Shown: in pieces, positions 1-10,594 of the stretch | Layout of the letters: each line of letters opens with the position of its first letter | Numbering within the stretch: position 1 is the stretch's first letter | NCBI GenBank assembly: GCA_021613535.1 | Contig: CP075494.1 | Span: forward strand, 13,330,001-13,394,000 | Direction: 5' to 3' | Length of the DNA stretch: 64,000 bases | Source: Adineta vaga | Taxonomy: Eukaryota > Rotifera | Made by a program: the position numbers and the translations under genes | The notes under the pieces: generated by a model | Told to the model about the DNA's origin: nothing | Databases searched by the model: none | Seen by the model: the letters and a program-made list of their open reading frames with translations, nothing else

Positions 1-1758
1 GTGTAATTTCACCATTGATAGAATTCATTCAAAAAGATATTCCTGTTACTTTTCTTCGAAATGTTACATGGGTTATCGTTAATCTATGTCGTCACAAAGA
101 TCCACCCTTACCAAACAATTCTGTTCAAGATATTTTACCTGCATTAAAATATCTTCTTTCATTCGTTGACGTTACTGTATGTTGTTTGAAATTTTAGGTT
201 TAACAAATGTCTTATTTGTTTCGATTAGATTCTTGTGGATTGTACATGGGCATTAGCATATCTTCTAGATTCAGGAAATAATATAATTCAAGTAAATTTT
301 TTTTGAAAATAATTTATATTGAATATTAATCATTTGTATTTTAGTTGGTAGTGGAAGCTGGTTTGATACCTCAGATTGTTAAATTATTAAATCATAATGA
401 AATTAAAATCGTTACAGCTGGTAAAATAAAAATGATAATGATTTTAAAATTGTTTTTCTTTATCACTTTTCGTTTAGCTTTAAGAGCTGTTGGAAATGTT
501 GTAACGGGTACAGATGAACAAACACAACTTGTCTTAAATCAAGGAGCTTTGAATTGCTTTTCTAAATTACTCAAACATCCAAAAGATAAACTTAATAAAG
601 TAAGATTAATAACGAAGTCCAGGAATGTACATTGTTTATATTGTTAGAAAGTTCAGGGATAGAATGATAATAGCTAGTTTATATGTCAAGTTAGTCGATG
701 ACGTCATATCTTTTGTTATGATTGTTGACTTCATAACAGATGAAGATTGAATGGATTGATAAAAGGAATGTTCTTTCATCAGTTATCAAGGATAAGAAAA
801 TTTGATATAGGTGAAATCCATTATAATTGTACCTGGATTGTAACCAAATTGAATAATAATAATAATATCAAGAATTGTTGAAGAAAAACTAAATTGAGTT
901 TGCGAATATCTCTCAAAATCTCCTCAATTTCTATTTATCATTATTTTTATCTTAGGAAGCTGTTTGGTTCTTATCAAATATAACAGCAGGCAATCAACAA
1001 CAAGTTCAAGCTGTGATTGATGCTCAACTTATACCTGATGTAATACATCATTTACAACATGTAATTTCATCTAATTTATATTGGAACAAACGACTTTATT
1101 TTTCTGTTTTGTTTTTTTCTCAATAGAGTGAAATTCAGACACAAAAAGAAGCAGCATGGTGTATATCAAATTTAACCATGAGTGGTTCTGTTCAACAAAT
1201 TCAATATGTCGTGCAACAACATATTATTCCTGCCCTCTGGTAAATTTAGGATTTGTTTTTTCGAACTTTTCTCTTCAATAATTTTATCTTCATTTTTAGT
1301 AATCTCTTACAACAACAGGATTCTCAAATTCTACAAGTTTGTCTTGATGCAATACATAATATTCTTAAACAAACTCCTGAAGAAAATCTTGAACCTTTAA
1401 TTACAGAAATTGAAGAATGTGGAGGTAGTAAAATGAAAATATTTCTATTCGTATATATTGGATTTTTTGTTTTTTTTGATAAATCTAGGACTTGATAAAA
1501 TTGAACATCTTCAAACTCATGCAAATAGAGAAATCTATCAGCAATCTTATGAAATTATTGAAAAATATTTTCCAGCAGATAATGTATGTATAATCAGATA
1601 TCTTATCGAGAGAAATGAATGTAATCATGATTTTCTTTCTACATTAGGATGATGATGTATCTTCAATGAGTCAAGTACCACGTAATGAAGAGTTTCCGTT
1701 TGGTAATAATAGTACTAATCAAACTGTACCTGAAACTAATCTTCAATTTAAATTCTAA
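1..1758 (+). CDS. Importin subunit alpha (karyopherin alpha, KPNA3/4-like), 5'-partial
   Basis: Nuclear import adaptor: ARM repeats bind nuclear localisation signals and the complex docks on importin beta. The window begins inside the gene. Spliced exons are 1-176, 229-291, 345-420, 478-599, 956-1060, 1127-1239, 1300-1424, 1489-1583 and 1648-1758; all junctions are GT-AG and keep frame. Consecutive ARM repeats are visible, with the family's conserved Trp/Asn positions ([53 protein letters not shown]). The C-terminal GLDKIEHLQ...YEIIEKYF segment precedes an acidic, Asn-rich tail ending NLQFKF, close to the KPNA3/KPNA4 ending. The N-terminal importin-beta-binding domain and first repeats lie outside the window. 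The 356-nt intron 4 is unusually long for this locus. Identification is firm; the paralogue assignment is tentative. Confidence 0.95.
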
Positions 1759-2351
1759 ACTATCATTTCCGAAGCATTTTCAGTTTATTATTATCTACTT
1801 TATTTGTTCTTTCTTTTTTAAATATGCAAACAAAAATGATTTGTTTCTCTTCGTTTGTTTTTATATATATATCATGATGACATAGATCAGGAATCTTTGA
1901 TTTATGTATTTGTTGTTGTCTTTTGCAGATAGTTTCGAGTAAAACTTTAAAAAGAAACAAAGGAATCGAGATCTGTTTATATACTTGCATTTTTGTTGTT
2001 ATTATTATTATTGTTGTTGTTGTTGTTGTTATTTGTATTTCATCTTTTGTTCGTGTGCATGTGCCTTGTTATTTTCAAGAAGTCCGAAGAGTGACATAAA
2101 AAAAACGGATGTACGATGATAAATATTGTTTGTTTTAGTATGCTAATCAAAAGTTAAGAAGAGTGAATTTCTTCATTTCTGAGCAAATTTAGATTGAAAA
2201 ACTAACGAAATTGATGTATGAGTATTTAAATCTTCTTTTATAGTGAATTAGATAGCGATATGCTTTAGAGAAAGATTAAGATATATGAAATATTATAACA
2301 GAGATACAATATAAAAGATTGATTTATATATATATATTTGTTTATTTCTAG
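1759..2351. other. Importin 3' flank and upstream region of the next gene
   Basis: No coding sequence is visible. It holds the importin 3' UTR, a GTT/ATT microsatellite at about 1993-2032, and ends in a pyrimidine tract plus AG acceptor (2341-2351) placed directly against the ATG of the next gene. Confidence 0.6.
2342..2351 (+). promoter_or_regulatory. Splice acceptor abutting the start codon (candidate spliced-leader site)
   Basis: TTATTTCTAG ends at 2351 and the ATG starts at 2352. No in-frame upstream exon is seen, so this is either the 3' end of a 5'-UTR intron or a trans-splice acceptor. Confidence 0.45.
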
Positions 2352-4848
2352 ATGACTCCTGGCACAAAAAGAACAATCATCACGTCGAAAACGACTGGTC
2401 GACGTTATTTTCTGGTCCGTTCTGCTAATCGACCAAGTGGTCGACGGTATTATGTTTGTACAAATCCAACATGTAAAGCACGTGTATCTCGTGAAGCAGA
2501 TCTGTATTGTAAAGCGTAAGTTACGTTCATTTTCATTAAAAAAATATCTATATATAGAACATATTTCTTCATTATGTTCTAGTCATTTACAAAATCCCTC
2601 AGAAGAACTAGAACATCAACAGGAACCTGAAAGTGAAGATACAGCTGATATCTCAACAAAATCCGATCAAAGTAAATAACGAATCGGTAACTGATTGTTT
2701 TACTATAATGTATATTTTAGTTGATGAAAATGATATTCAAGATAATGGAGAAATCATCGAAGAAGGTACTCCAACAAAAGTAAGAGAAAAAAAATGAAAG
2801 AATTCCTAAAGTCTTTTTCGTCATATCTTTTAGACAAGACAAAGTACTAAAACAGAATCAAGTTCTGCAGAACAGCTCGAAGGAAATGAGAATAATGGTA
2901 TGTAGAGATAAATATCTATTGATTTGAAAATTTTATTCATTTCTTCGATTTCAGATTCTGTGAATAAAGATGATACTGAAGAAGTCAACGGTAATATAAC
3001 AACAGATAATTCAACACCACTTTCACCCAATTCTCAAGTTGGTTAAATGATTATCATTCATACTCCGTGTCTATCTATTTTTATTTAGATAAATCGTCAA
3101 GTTCAAATTGATGAAGTAACAGGTGCACGTTCTTTTCGTGATACATCTGGTCGTCGTCGATATCTCTGTACTCAAGATCCATGTTCAAATATATTACGGC
3201 GACAATCAGATATGTTCTGTCGTTTGTAAGTTATTTGTTCTCGTCAATTTTCCACAAACAATTTATTTACATCTTGTAGACATCTGCCTTCAAAAAAATC
3301 TGATCCTGAAAGTGATAAAACAAGTCGAGCTATAAAACGTCACTCAGTTTCAGATGTAACTGATTCATCTAAGAAGAATCGATATCGTTCACCATTTCAA
3401 ACACCACCACCACCACCACCACTACTACCACCGCCACCAACGACAATCTCATCGTCACTATCAGAAAATGGAACTAATGGAAATCAAACAGAGAAACAAA
3501 AATCAACTAAAAAAGTATTATACTTTTCTTCATACGATCAATTGTTTTACAAATAAATCCTTCTGTTTAGACCAATCCTCCACAACGTACTGGAACAACT
3601 CGATCATTTAGAGATGCTTCAGGAAAACTACGTTTTCTCTGTTCTATTCCAACTTGTCACAGTCGTGTACCGCGACAAAGTGAATTATATTGCAGACGGT
3701 AATAAACTAACATTTTTTCATTTAAATAGACAACTTTTTCTCAAAATTCAGACATACACTTGAAATGCAAACGAAAGAATTGGAAGAAAATGGTTCTCAA
3801 TCACCTAGTACAAATGGAAATACAAATGAAAATAAAGGTAATTAGCTAAATGTTATATCTAAAATATATTATAATTTATTTCATTTTAGTGAATAATAAA
3901 GTTGAACAAATGGACATCCAAGTAAGTTTATAAAGAGAATAATAAATCATTTCGACTAAAATGTATTTTTTTTATTATAAACAATAGAATGAAACGAAAT
4001 CTTCATCTCGTCCATCAACATTTGATGTTACATTACATTCTGAAAGTAAAAAACGTAAACGTGAATCTTCAATACAACATTCATCAATTCCACCAAATGA
4101 AGTACGATATCATCTATTTCTTTGAAAATTTTCTTCCATATTCGAATTCTTTAGATTGTTATTGCCACAACAACTCTACTGGATGATCAATGGGTATGTC
4201 AAGTAAACACTCGAAAAGTTATGAACTCAAAAATTTATTTCGTAGGTTGACGTTCTCTCATTTATTCGTCATTTTCCTCAAGTTCAATTGTCAACAAATT
4301 TAAATGTCAATAATTTAACTACACATCTACTCGTTGATGATAGTGAAAATCAATTACAATGTACCATAACAAAGAAAATTGTTCAAGCTGCTGTTCGTCA
4401 ACATATATTCATTATTTCATCACGTTGGCTAAATGAATGTGTACGTTTGAATACATTCACTGATGAACATCCCTATGAAATTCAAACCGATTCTCATACA
4501 AGTCTTCGCTTATCAAAACAAGATTTAACTCTTACAAATCGATATCTATTTAATCCATCGTCACAGATAGTTCATGCATTTGCTATTGAATGTCGACAAT
4601 GTCAAGGTTCAATAAATCGAAGTGAATTGATTGAATTAATTCAATTAACTGGTGCACAACTATTTCAAATGGAACAAGCTGTTGACATGTTGATTGTTTT
4701 ATGTGATATGAATGATAAAAATCTCAATAAAATTAAAGAAAAATATCTTCAAGCACCAGCATCGAATATCAAATATGTAACAAGTGATTTTTTATTGAAA
4801 TCAATTATAAAATTTGAAATTCAAGATATTGACAAATATTCTTTATGA
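2352..4848 (+). CDS. Nuclear protein with three C-x4-C-x11-C-x2-H fingers and C-terminal tandem BRCT-like domains
   Basis: Exons: 2352-2515, 2583-2671, 2721-2779, 2834-2897, 2955-3037, 3089-3225, 3280-3515, 3571-3698, 3752-3837, 3890-3921, 3988-4101, 4155-4193 and 4246-4848. A short basic/aromatic module occurs three times (R-[YF]-x-C-x4-C-x11-C-x2-H: YYVCTNPTC, YLCTQDPC, FLCSIPTC), presumably binding zinc. Acidic, Ser- and Pro-rich linkers separate the modules, and a KKRKRE nuclear-localisation-like patch follows. The C-terminal ~230 residues resemble a BRCA1/BARD1-type BRCT pair: TTHLLVDD, then IISSRWLNECV with the Trp of the third BRCT helix and DEHPYEI, followed by a second unit with ELIELIQLTGAQLF. 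This suggests phosphopeptide binding or DNA-damage signalling, but that is inference. The finger is not one I can match to a named family. A paralogue follows at 6549. The donor after 3037 is a weak GTTGGT. Confidence 0.75.
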
Positions 4849-5539
4849 AAACAAAGTATATATTTCTAACAACATCTGCTTCTTATTGTTATTATTAACT
4901 AATCGTTGTGTAGTGGTTTTGTTTTTTTTTGTTTTTCTTTCTTTCTTTCTACTTTTCATGTGTGCGTGTGTGTGTATGGTTGTAATTGTTTTGTTTGGAT
5001 GTGAGAAAAAGAAAATATAAAATATAAACTCTGTTGTGAAGTGTCGATGTGTGTGTGTGTGTGTATACAAATAAATCATTTGTGATCTTTTTCTTTCTTA
5101 TTTAGAATTATATTAGTAAGAATGTTCAGATACCACAATCACTCAATTATATCCTTTCAATTCACAAGACATTTAGAACAGGTTTGCAGAGTTTTGGTTT
5201 TTGTTTGATATTTTTCAATCTGTTTCTTTTTGTTGTAGTTAGAATATACATGCTATTCGCTGTATCATAGCAGAAACAAACGTAATTTTCTTTTTCTTTC
5301 TCAAATCGTGACAGAAAACAATTATCCAAATAGATCCATCATTGAATCAACTGATAATTAGATCATATTTCAGCAAGTTTATGAATGTTCACGACATAAT
5401 TTCTAGTATAGATGTGATATTGTAGCAGCTTTGTATAGAAATATCTTTAAATATAAATATCATTCATTTACATAAAACAATCATGTATGTATTTTTTAAC
5501 ACAAAATTATATACTTATTATATTGAATTCTTTCAGGAT
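4849..5539. other. 3' UTR and intergenic DNA
   Basis: T-rich 3' flank with a GT microsatellite (about 5048-5064) and an AATAAA polyadenylation-type hexamer just after it (5071-5076). No gene is visible. Confidence 0.5.
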
Positions 5540-5850
5540 GGACACTTCCATTAGAAATTAGAGAATATATTTCAATAATACCTTTATACATTATTCTCTC
5601 CTACTAAATGCAAAAGATTTACTTCAATATCGCAGACAGTAGATGCATTTACTGTTGAATGTCGACAATGTCATGATTCAATTTAAAAAGTCTGCTTCGT
5701 ATTGTGACTATCAACTAATTGTTGTGTAATATTTATTTATTCTATTTTCGTGTGTATGTGGGTACATATAAATAAATCATTTATAATCTTTTGTCACTTT
5801 TATCCTCACGATCAAATATATATTTATGTATACATTCTTATTTAGATAGT
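5540..5850 (+). pseudogene. Decayed copy of the BRCT gene's 3' part
   Basis: The stretch around 5640-5685 closely matches the neighbour's second BRCT-like unit (about 4565-4615; both carry GAATGTCGACAATGTCA) but soon hits a stop. Downstream, 5690-5790 follows the neighbour's 3' UTR (4878-5090) in order: CTGCTTC, ATTGT, the AACTAAT-GTTGTGTA segment, GTGTGTATGTG, and TACA-AATAAATCATTT. This makes it a relic of a segmental duplication lying between the two surviving paralogues. No intact reading frame remains. Confidence 0.7.
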
Positions 5851-6548
5851 CGATCGGAAAAGAATATACATATTTCTACTTTCTAAATGGTTTAATATAC
5901 GGTATGTCCGATTGAATACGATTTTACATTCAATAGAGATTATGCTTTGTATAATATTCACTTAGATTCTTTTAAATTCTTTCGTTATGATGAGATAGAT
6001 GTGTTTAGTTTTAAGATGAATAAGCATGTAACATATATGATATGAAAGAAAATTTCTTCCTCTATGTTTCTATTATTCTAAAATTACGGGTCCAAAGATT
6101 TGTCATATTTGAACAAAATAATCAAAGAAAAGTTTTTGAAGAGAAGGATGTATCACGGGTGTTCAATTCATTGTTCAGCTCATCATCGTTCGATTCGTAT
6201 ACCCTGTTTAGCTACAAAATATCAATTTAATCCCTTGCCTTGACTTTGTTTTATTACACAATCGACAATATTTTATCTATTTTAACACTAAAATGATTCA
6301 TGTACATATTAATTTATGTTCACACAATGTTTTTATATTGTAAAGATATATATCTAACAAATAAAACAGCGTCTTCTTCTTTTTTCATTCTTATCTAATC
6401 TTTTCATCTATCGATCTAAATAGATAGTTCATATAAAAAATATTCATTTCGAAAAAAGTCATTCTCTATTGAACATTGCGATATGATTTAGATGATATTC
6501 AATGATAACTATCGTCCAATGAAATGTGTTTTCTTTTAGATTATAATT
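5851..6548. other. Intergenic DNA between BRCT paralogues
   Basis: AT-rich with no supported gene. A 62-codon open frame at 6042-6230 has no recognisable features. It ends with a pyrimidine tract and AG at 6531-6539, nine bases before the next ATG. Confidence 0.5.
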
Positions 6549-7702
6549 ATGATCGCAATCAATAATGACGACAGTGATGATGATGATGAACCTTTCTTTC
6601 GTGTACATTTCGTCCCAGATAAATCAATTCCAATCAAATTTGGTTATTGGGAAGAATATAATCGATTAAAAAAATCTTGGACACGTTATTGTTTGAATTG
6701 TACGAGAAAGGTTTGTAAAGCATCAGGAAGTTTATGTCGATATCATTACAATAAAGAAAACAAAACAAAATCTCAAAAGATGAAGAAAAAAACCAAACGT
6801 CTAGATACAAAAACAAAAAATAGAAAAAAACAAACATCTCCATTCGAAACAAATCATGATATTCAGGTATGACGTTTCTATGAATATATATGATTGATCT
6901 TCGTAAATTTTATTATTTATAGATAGAAAATATTCATAAAGATGAAAATGATAATATAAATGAATCATTGGGAATCGTCATTTCTATTGCATCATCTTTG
7001 AATAGAAAACAAATAGTAAGTAAAACAATCACTTTCAATCTTTTGAATACGAAGAATTTGACAACAAAAACTTTCTTCTAGGCTCAAATCAAAATGTTTA
7101 TTAAGAAATTTCATACTACCTCTCATCCTGTTCAATTTACATGTGAATCTCACCCTGATTATGTTGATAATACTACAACTCATGTGATAACAAATGATTG
7201 CGGATCTTTCACAACCGTTCTATCGAAAGAAATCATTCAGGCATGTATTCATCATATATTTGTTAGTTCAATTCAATGGATCATTTCTTCGATCGAACAA
7301 TCAACGATTCTCGATCATTTTCCTTACGAAATTTTACGTGTTAAATGTGCAATAAAAAATTCCCGTGGTATAAAACAATGTCGTTTTGATAATTTACCTG
7401 TCTTTCCATCATCCTATGTTATATCTGTTGAATGTCATTCAGGTGTTAGATCAATGAAAATGACACGAAATGAATTAGTTGAAATTGTCGAATTATCCGG
7501 TGCTACTTTATATCCTGATCATAATCAAGATCAATCATTAATTGTTTTATGTAATTCGAAAAAAGAAATGTTGAATGTCAAACAACATAATAATGAATTA
7601 TTGACAACGAATGAAAGAACGATCTATTACTGTAAACCAGAATTTCTATTTGATTCAATTGTTAGACATGAAGTACAGACTATTGATGATTATTATTGGT
7701 GA
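6549..7702 (+). CDS. Second finger/tandem-BRCT-like protein (paralogue of 2352-4848)
   Basis: Three exons: 6549-6866, 6923-7015 and 7082-7702. An acidic N-terminus (DDSDDDDE) leads into one Cys/His module, RYCLNCTRKVCKASGSLC then RYH, spaced C-x4-C-x6-C-x2-H. The inter-cysteine loop is five residues shorter than in the paralogue, and no intron splits it. A Lys-rich segment follows. The C-terminal ~210 residues align with the neighbour's BRCT-like pair: THVITND, IQWIISSIEQ, LDHFPYEIL, ELVEIVELSGATLYP, IVLCNSKKE, and the ending VQTIDDYYW against IQDIDKYSL. Function is unknown; a nuclear role is inferred. The gene arose by tandem duplication followed by loss of fingers and introns. Confidence 0.75.
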
Positions 7703-8072
7703 ATTTTTTGAAATGAAAACAAATAAAATTAGATCAAGTGTTTTTTTTGGTTTATATTTGTGAATTAATAAATTAGTTCATTTTTTTTTCTCTAATTTTC
7801 AGATAATGTCTGGACATTTACAAAAGAACAATGGTATTTAATTTCATCGAATATTTAATTATTTCTAATCATTGGTTCTCATATTTTCCTTATCATTCGA
7901 TATGATGACTCACATTGTATGATAACCTTCATCTAATAATAAGTAGTGAAGCAGAACATGTTTATATGACAATTCTACAGTGACATACAGATCATATTCA
8001 TCGCTATCACATAAGACTTATTATAATATGTTTCAATGTACATGAAGATCTTCTTTTTTTCCTAAATTTTAG
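7703..8072. other. Intergenic DNA upstream of the F-box-like gene
   Basis: AT-rich with no gene visible. It closes with CCTAAATTTTAG at 8061-8072 abutting the next ATG, the same arrangement as at 2351. Confidence 0.5.
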
Positions 8073-9059
8073 ATGAATATTAAGCCATCACGTTTAGAAG
8101 TCTTTCCTGATGAACTTTTTCTTGATTTATTTTCTTACATTCCTTCCGCAGAATTATATCATGTATGGCACGGTCTTAATCATCGTTTAAGTGCAATAAT
8201 TCGTTCAGTTCGAATCAGTTTTGATTTAAATGATAACACTGAAAGCAGTATTCAGGCGTTGAATTATTTTTCTCTGCAAATCGTTCATTTACATATTCGC
8301 AATTCTTTCGATGCTCTTAATCTAAGATATTTTCCGAATTTACGTTCATTAATTATTGATACGAAATTAACGAATGAACAACTCGATGCTATTCAACCAA
8401 CTATTTTACCTCATCTTCAACGTTTGACTTTTTCCGAATGGTGGATTCATCGAGAACCATTGAATAACCTCATTTTTCTTCCACATTCATCTAATCATCT
8501 ACCAATCTCATGGTTAAAAGTTTATCACATACCAACGATGCCAAAATGTTTTCTTACACAGTATCAACCATTATCTTATATTCAAACAGCGATTTTCGAT
8601 CGTGTACATCCGTGTAATATTAATATAATTCTATCTTTACTTACTTTATTACGTCGTTTAAAAGTAAATGTCGTACGTTGGATGCCTGATGATGGATTAT
8701 TAAGAGTAATACCACCTATTCGGCAATATAAACATACATGTTTAGTACATTTTGATATAACGATGAATACTTGTGATAAATTAGATGAATTATATCCAAT
8801 TTTATCTTATTTATCTTGTTTAAATCATCTTCATGTTGCTTGCGATAGTTTAACCATAAAAGATTTTAAGCAATTGGCATCAGAATTAAATAAACGATTA
8901 TCAACACTTAAACGATTTACTTGTTCATTTAAACAAACATATATAGACAATATGAAGATATTATATTGCATGTGTCCATTATTTCATCGTATGATATGTA
9001 AAAAAGTCGAATGGGGTGGTGGATGGCATTATTATTGTGTAACAACAAATGATATTTAA
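8073..9059 (+). CDS. F-box/LRR-like protein, single exon
   Basis: 328 residues. Residues ~6-45 (LEVFPDELFLDLFSYIPS, then AELYHVWHGLNHRLSAII) fit an F-box: the Phe-Pro-Asp-Glu-Leu start, a hydrophobic heptad, and the GLN-x-R-x-x-x-II ending common in rotifer F-box proteins. The rest is made of irregular Leu-rich segments (IVHLHIRNSF, FPNLRSLIIDT, LPHLQRLTFS, LSYLSCLNHLHV). Such proteins are SCF ubiquitin-ligase substrate adaptors: the F-box contacts Skp1 and the Leu-rich part selects the target. The substrate is unknown. It is intronless and begins right at a splice acceptor. A second, divergent member of the superfamily lies on the minus strand at 34709-36456. Confidence 0.75.
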   Translation: MNIKPSRLEVFPDELFLDLFSYIPSAELYHVWHGLNHRLSAIIRSVRISFDLNDNTESSIQALNYFSLQIVHLHIRNSFDALNLRYFPNLRSLIIDTKLTNEQLDAIQPTILPHLQRLTFSEWWIHREPLNNLIFLPHSSNHLPISWLKVYHIPTMPKCFLTQYQPLSYIQTAIFDRVHPCNINIILSLLTLLRRLKVNVVRWMPDDGLLRVIPPIRQYKHTCLVHFDITMNTCDKLDELYPILSYLSCLNHLHVACDSLTIKDFKQLASELNKRLSTLKRFTCSFKQTYIDNMKILYCMCPLFHRMICKKVEWGGGWHYYCVTTNDI

Positions 9060-9388
9060 AAGAATCAAATACTCCGGTGTTTTAATTATATTCATCTTTC
9101 GAATATTTCTGCATGTTAATGAGAGAAATTTTATTTTTATTTATAGAACAAATAAATAAATAAATAACTACATTTGTCCTTATCAAATATTCTATGACAC
9201 GCTTTGGATCATTCATTGTTTTTTTTACATAATTACAATTATTATCTGTATATTTTCATTGGCTATCATCTAGAAAAACAAACGACATTACATACGTGAT
9301 AGAGAGAGAAAAAAACGATTTGTTCTTGAAGAACAGGTTTTTATATAAATACGATACTAAATTTCGTGTTTTGTCGTTATTCATAAAT
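9060..9388. other. Intergenic DNA / inhibitor promoter
   Basis: Holds the F-box-like gene 3' UTR with (AAAT)n at about 9151-9166 (also polyadenylation-type hexamers) and a TATA-like TTTTTATATAAATA at about 9339-9352, roughly 40 bases before the inhibitor ATG. No other gene is seen. Confidence 0.4.
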
Positions 9389-9639
9389 ATGTCGAGTGAT
9401 AAACAATCTTGGCCTGAACTGATCGGTAAACCAGTTGATGAAGCAATTGAAATAATAAAAAAGGAAAATTCGAGTAAGAAGATAATTTCAATTGATAAGA
9501 ATTCAATTTCAAATTTATAGATTTGGATGTAATTAAATTAAAAGAAGGTTCACCAGTAACAGAGGATTTTCGAAGTAATCGTGTACGTGTTTTCTTCAAT
9601 AAAGATGGAAATGTATCATCAACACCAACAATTGCCTGA
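9389..9639 (+). CDS. Potato inhibitor I / eglin c-type serine protease inhibitor
   Basis: Exons 9389-9473 and 9521-9639 join in frame to give about 67 residues, the normal size for this one-domain family. The family hallmark KQSWPELIGKPVDEAIEII opens the domain, and GSPVTEDFRSNRVRVFFN carries the inhibitory loop and the Arg residues that brace it. Aligned with eglin c (loop T-L-D-L-R), the residue at P1 is Glu and P1' is Asp. The usual P1 is Leu, Met or another hydrophobic residue, so target specificity probably differs. There is no disulfide and no evident signal peptide, so the protein may act in the cytoplasm or be released unconventionally. A decayed paralogue follows at 9937-10114. Confidence 0.92.
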
Positions 9640-9936
9640 ATCGGACTATTTTCATATCTAACTAGTACATTGATGCATCACATTTTTGTATTCCTTCCAT
9701 ATTCTTTTCTTCTGAATCAATAATAATAATACTACTCTTTTCTACAAATTTAATCAGAATGGATATTAACGATCTTTCTATTCATACAAAATATCCTTAG
9801 CATTTCTTAATAGTTAATTAGCTATCAAGTCGTATGATGCAGATACGTGTGTATTATAATGTTTGTTTTGAGAAAGAAAAACAAATATCATTGATTAGTT
9901 TTTATAAAGAAACGGAAAAACAAAGATATCAAGTAA

Positions 9937-10114
9937 AAGTATAAATTCTGGCCTCGATTGTTCGATATAACAGTGAATGAAATCGTTGCAACTCTTCAAC
10001 AAGAAAATCAACGTAAACAGATAGGATGTCTCTCTCTCTGGAGATTTAAACATGCAAAAATCTTGTATATTGCATAGTTATAATCGTGTACGTATCTTTG
10101 ATGATGACAACTGA
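9937..10114 (+). pseudogene. Decayed second eglin-type inhibitor
   Basis: The frame at 9937-10014 reads FWPRLFDITVNEIVATLQQE, matching SWPELIGKPVDEAIEIIKKE of the intact gene. A GTAAAC donor-like site follows QENQ at the homologous intron position. After an out-of-frame stretch, 10076-10114 reads SYNRVRIFDDDN and a stop, matching the conserved SNRVRVFFNKDGN end. No in-frame acceptor connects the two halves, so it is read as a degraded tandem duplicate. Confidence 0.75.
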
Positions 10115-10594
10115 CTTAATTCAAAAGTGATTTCATATGTAATTCTTAAAATAATCGTTTAACTATTTTCACGTGTTATTCAATTTTAAATTGAAAACGT
10201 TTCATTGAGCAAATCTTCTTAACATGTTTTATTTTCACAGTGAAATACAATACGATGCGTTTTGTTTTTCTTGTGAAATGAACTTTTAAGATTCTCGAGT
10301 TTCTATTTTAAAATTAATGTATATTAAAGAGGATGATGATACTTCCTTTTTTTTGTTCATCGGAAAACAAGAGGAAAAAAATTGAACAATGACGCACAAC
10401 TATATTCACTCATATACTTCATAGAAGCTATCAAATTGAATAAATAATAATGCAAATATTTTCTTCTTCAGAAATATCTAGCAACGTCAGGTTTCTTTTT
10501 CCCTAGCAAATATTTGTTGTTAAATAATTGAAGAATTCTTTCTTCTTTTGTGAGTTATCATTTCAAAAAAATTTATTTAAATTGTAGGAGAGAA
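10115..10594. other. Intergenic DNA
   Basis: AT-rich with no gene recognised. ATTGTAG at 10581-10587 lies seven bases before the next ATG and may be a trans- or cis-splice acceptor. Confidence 0.4.
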
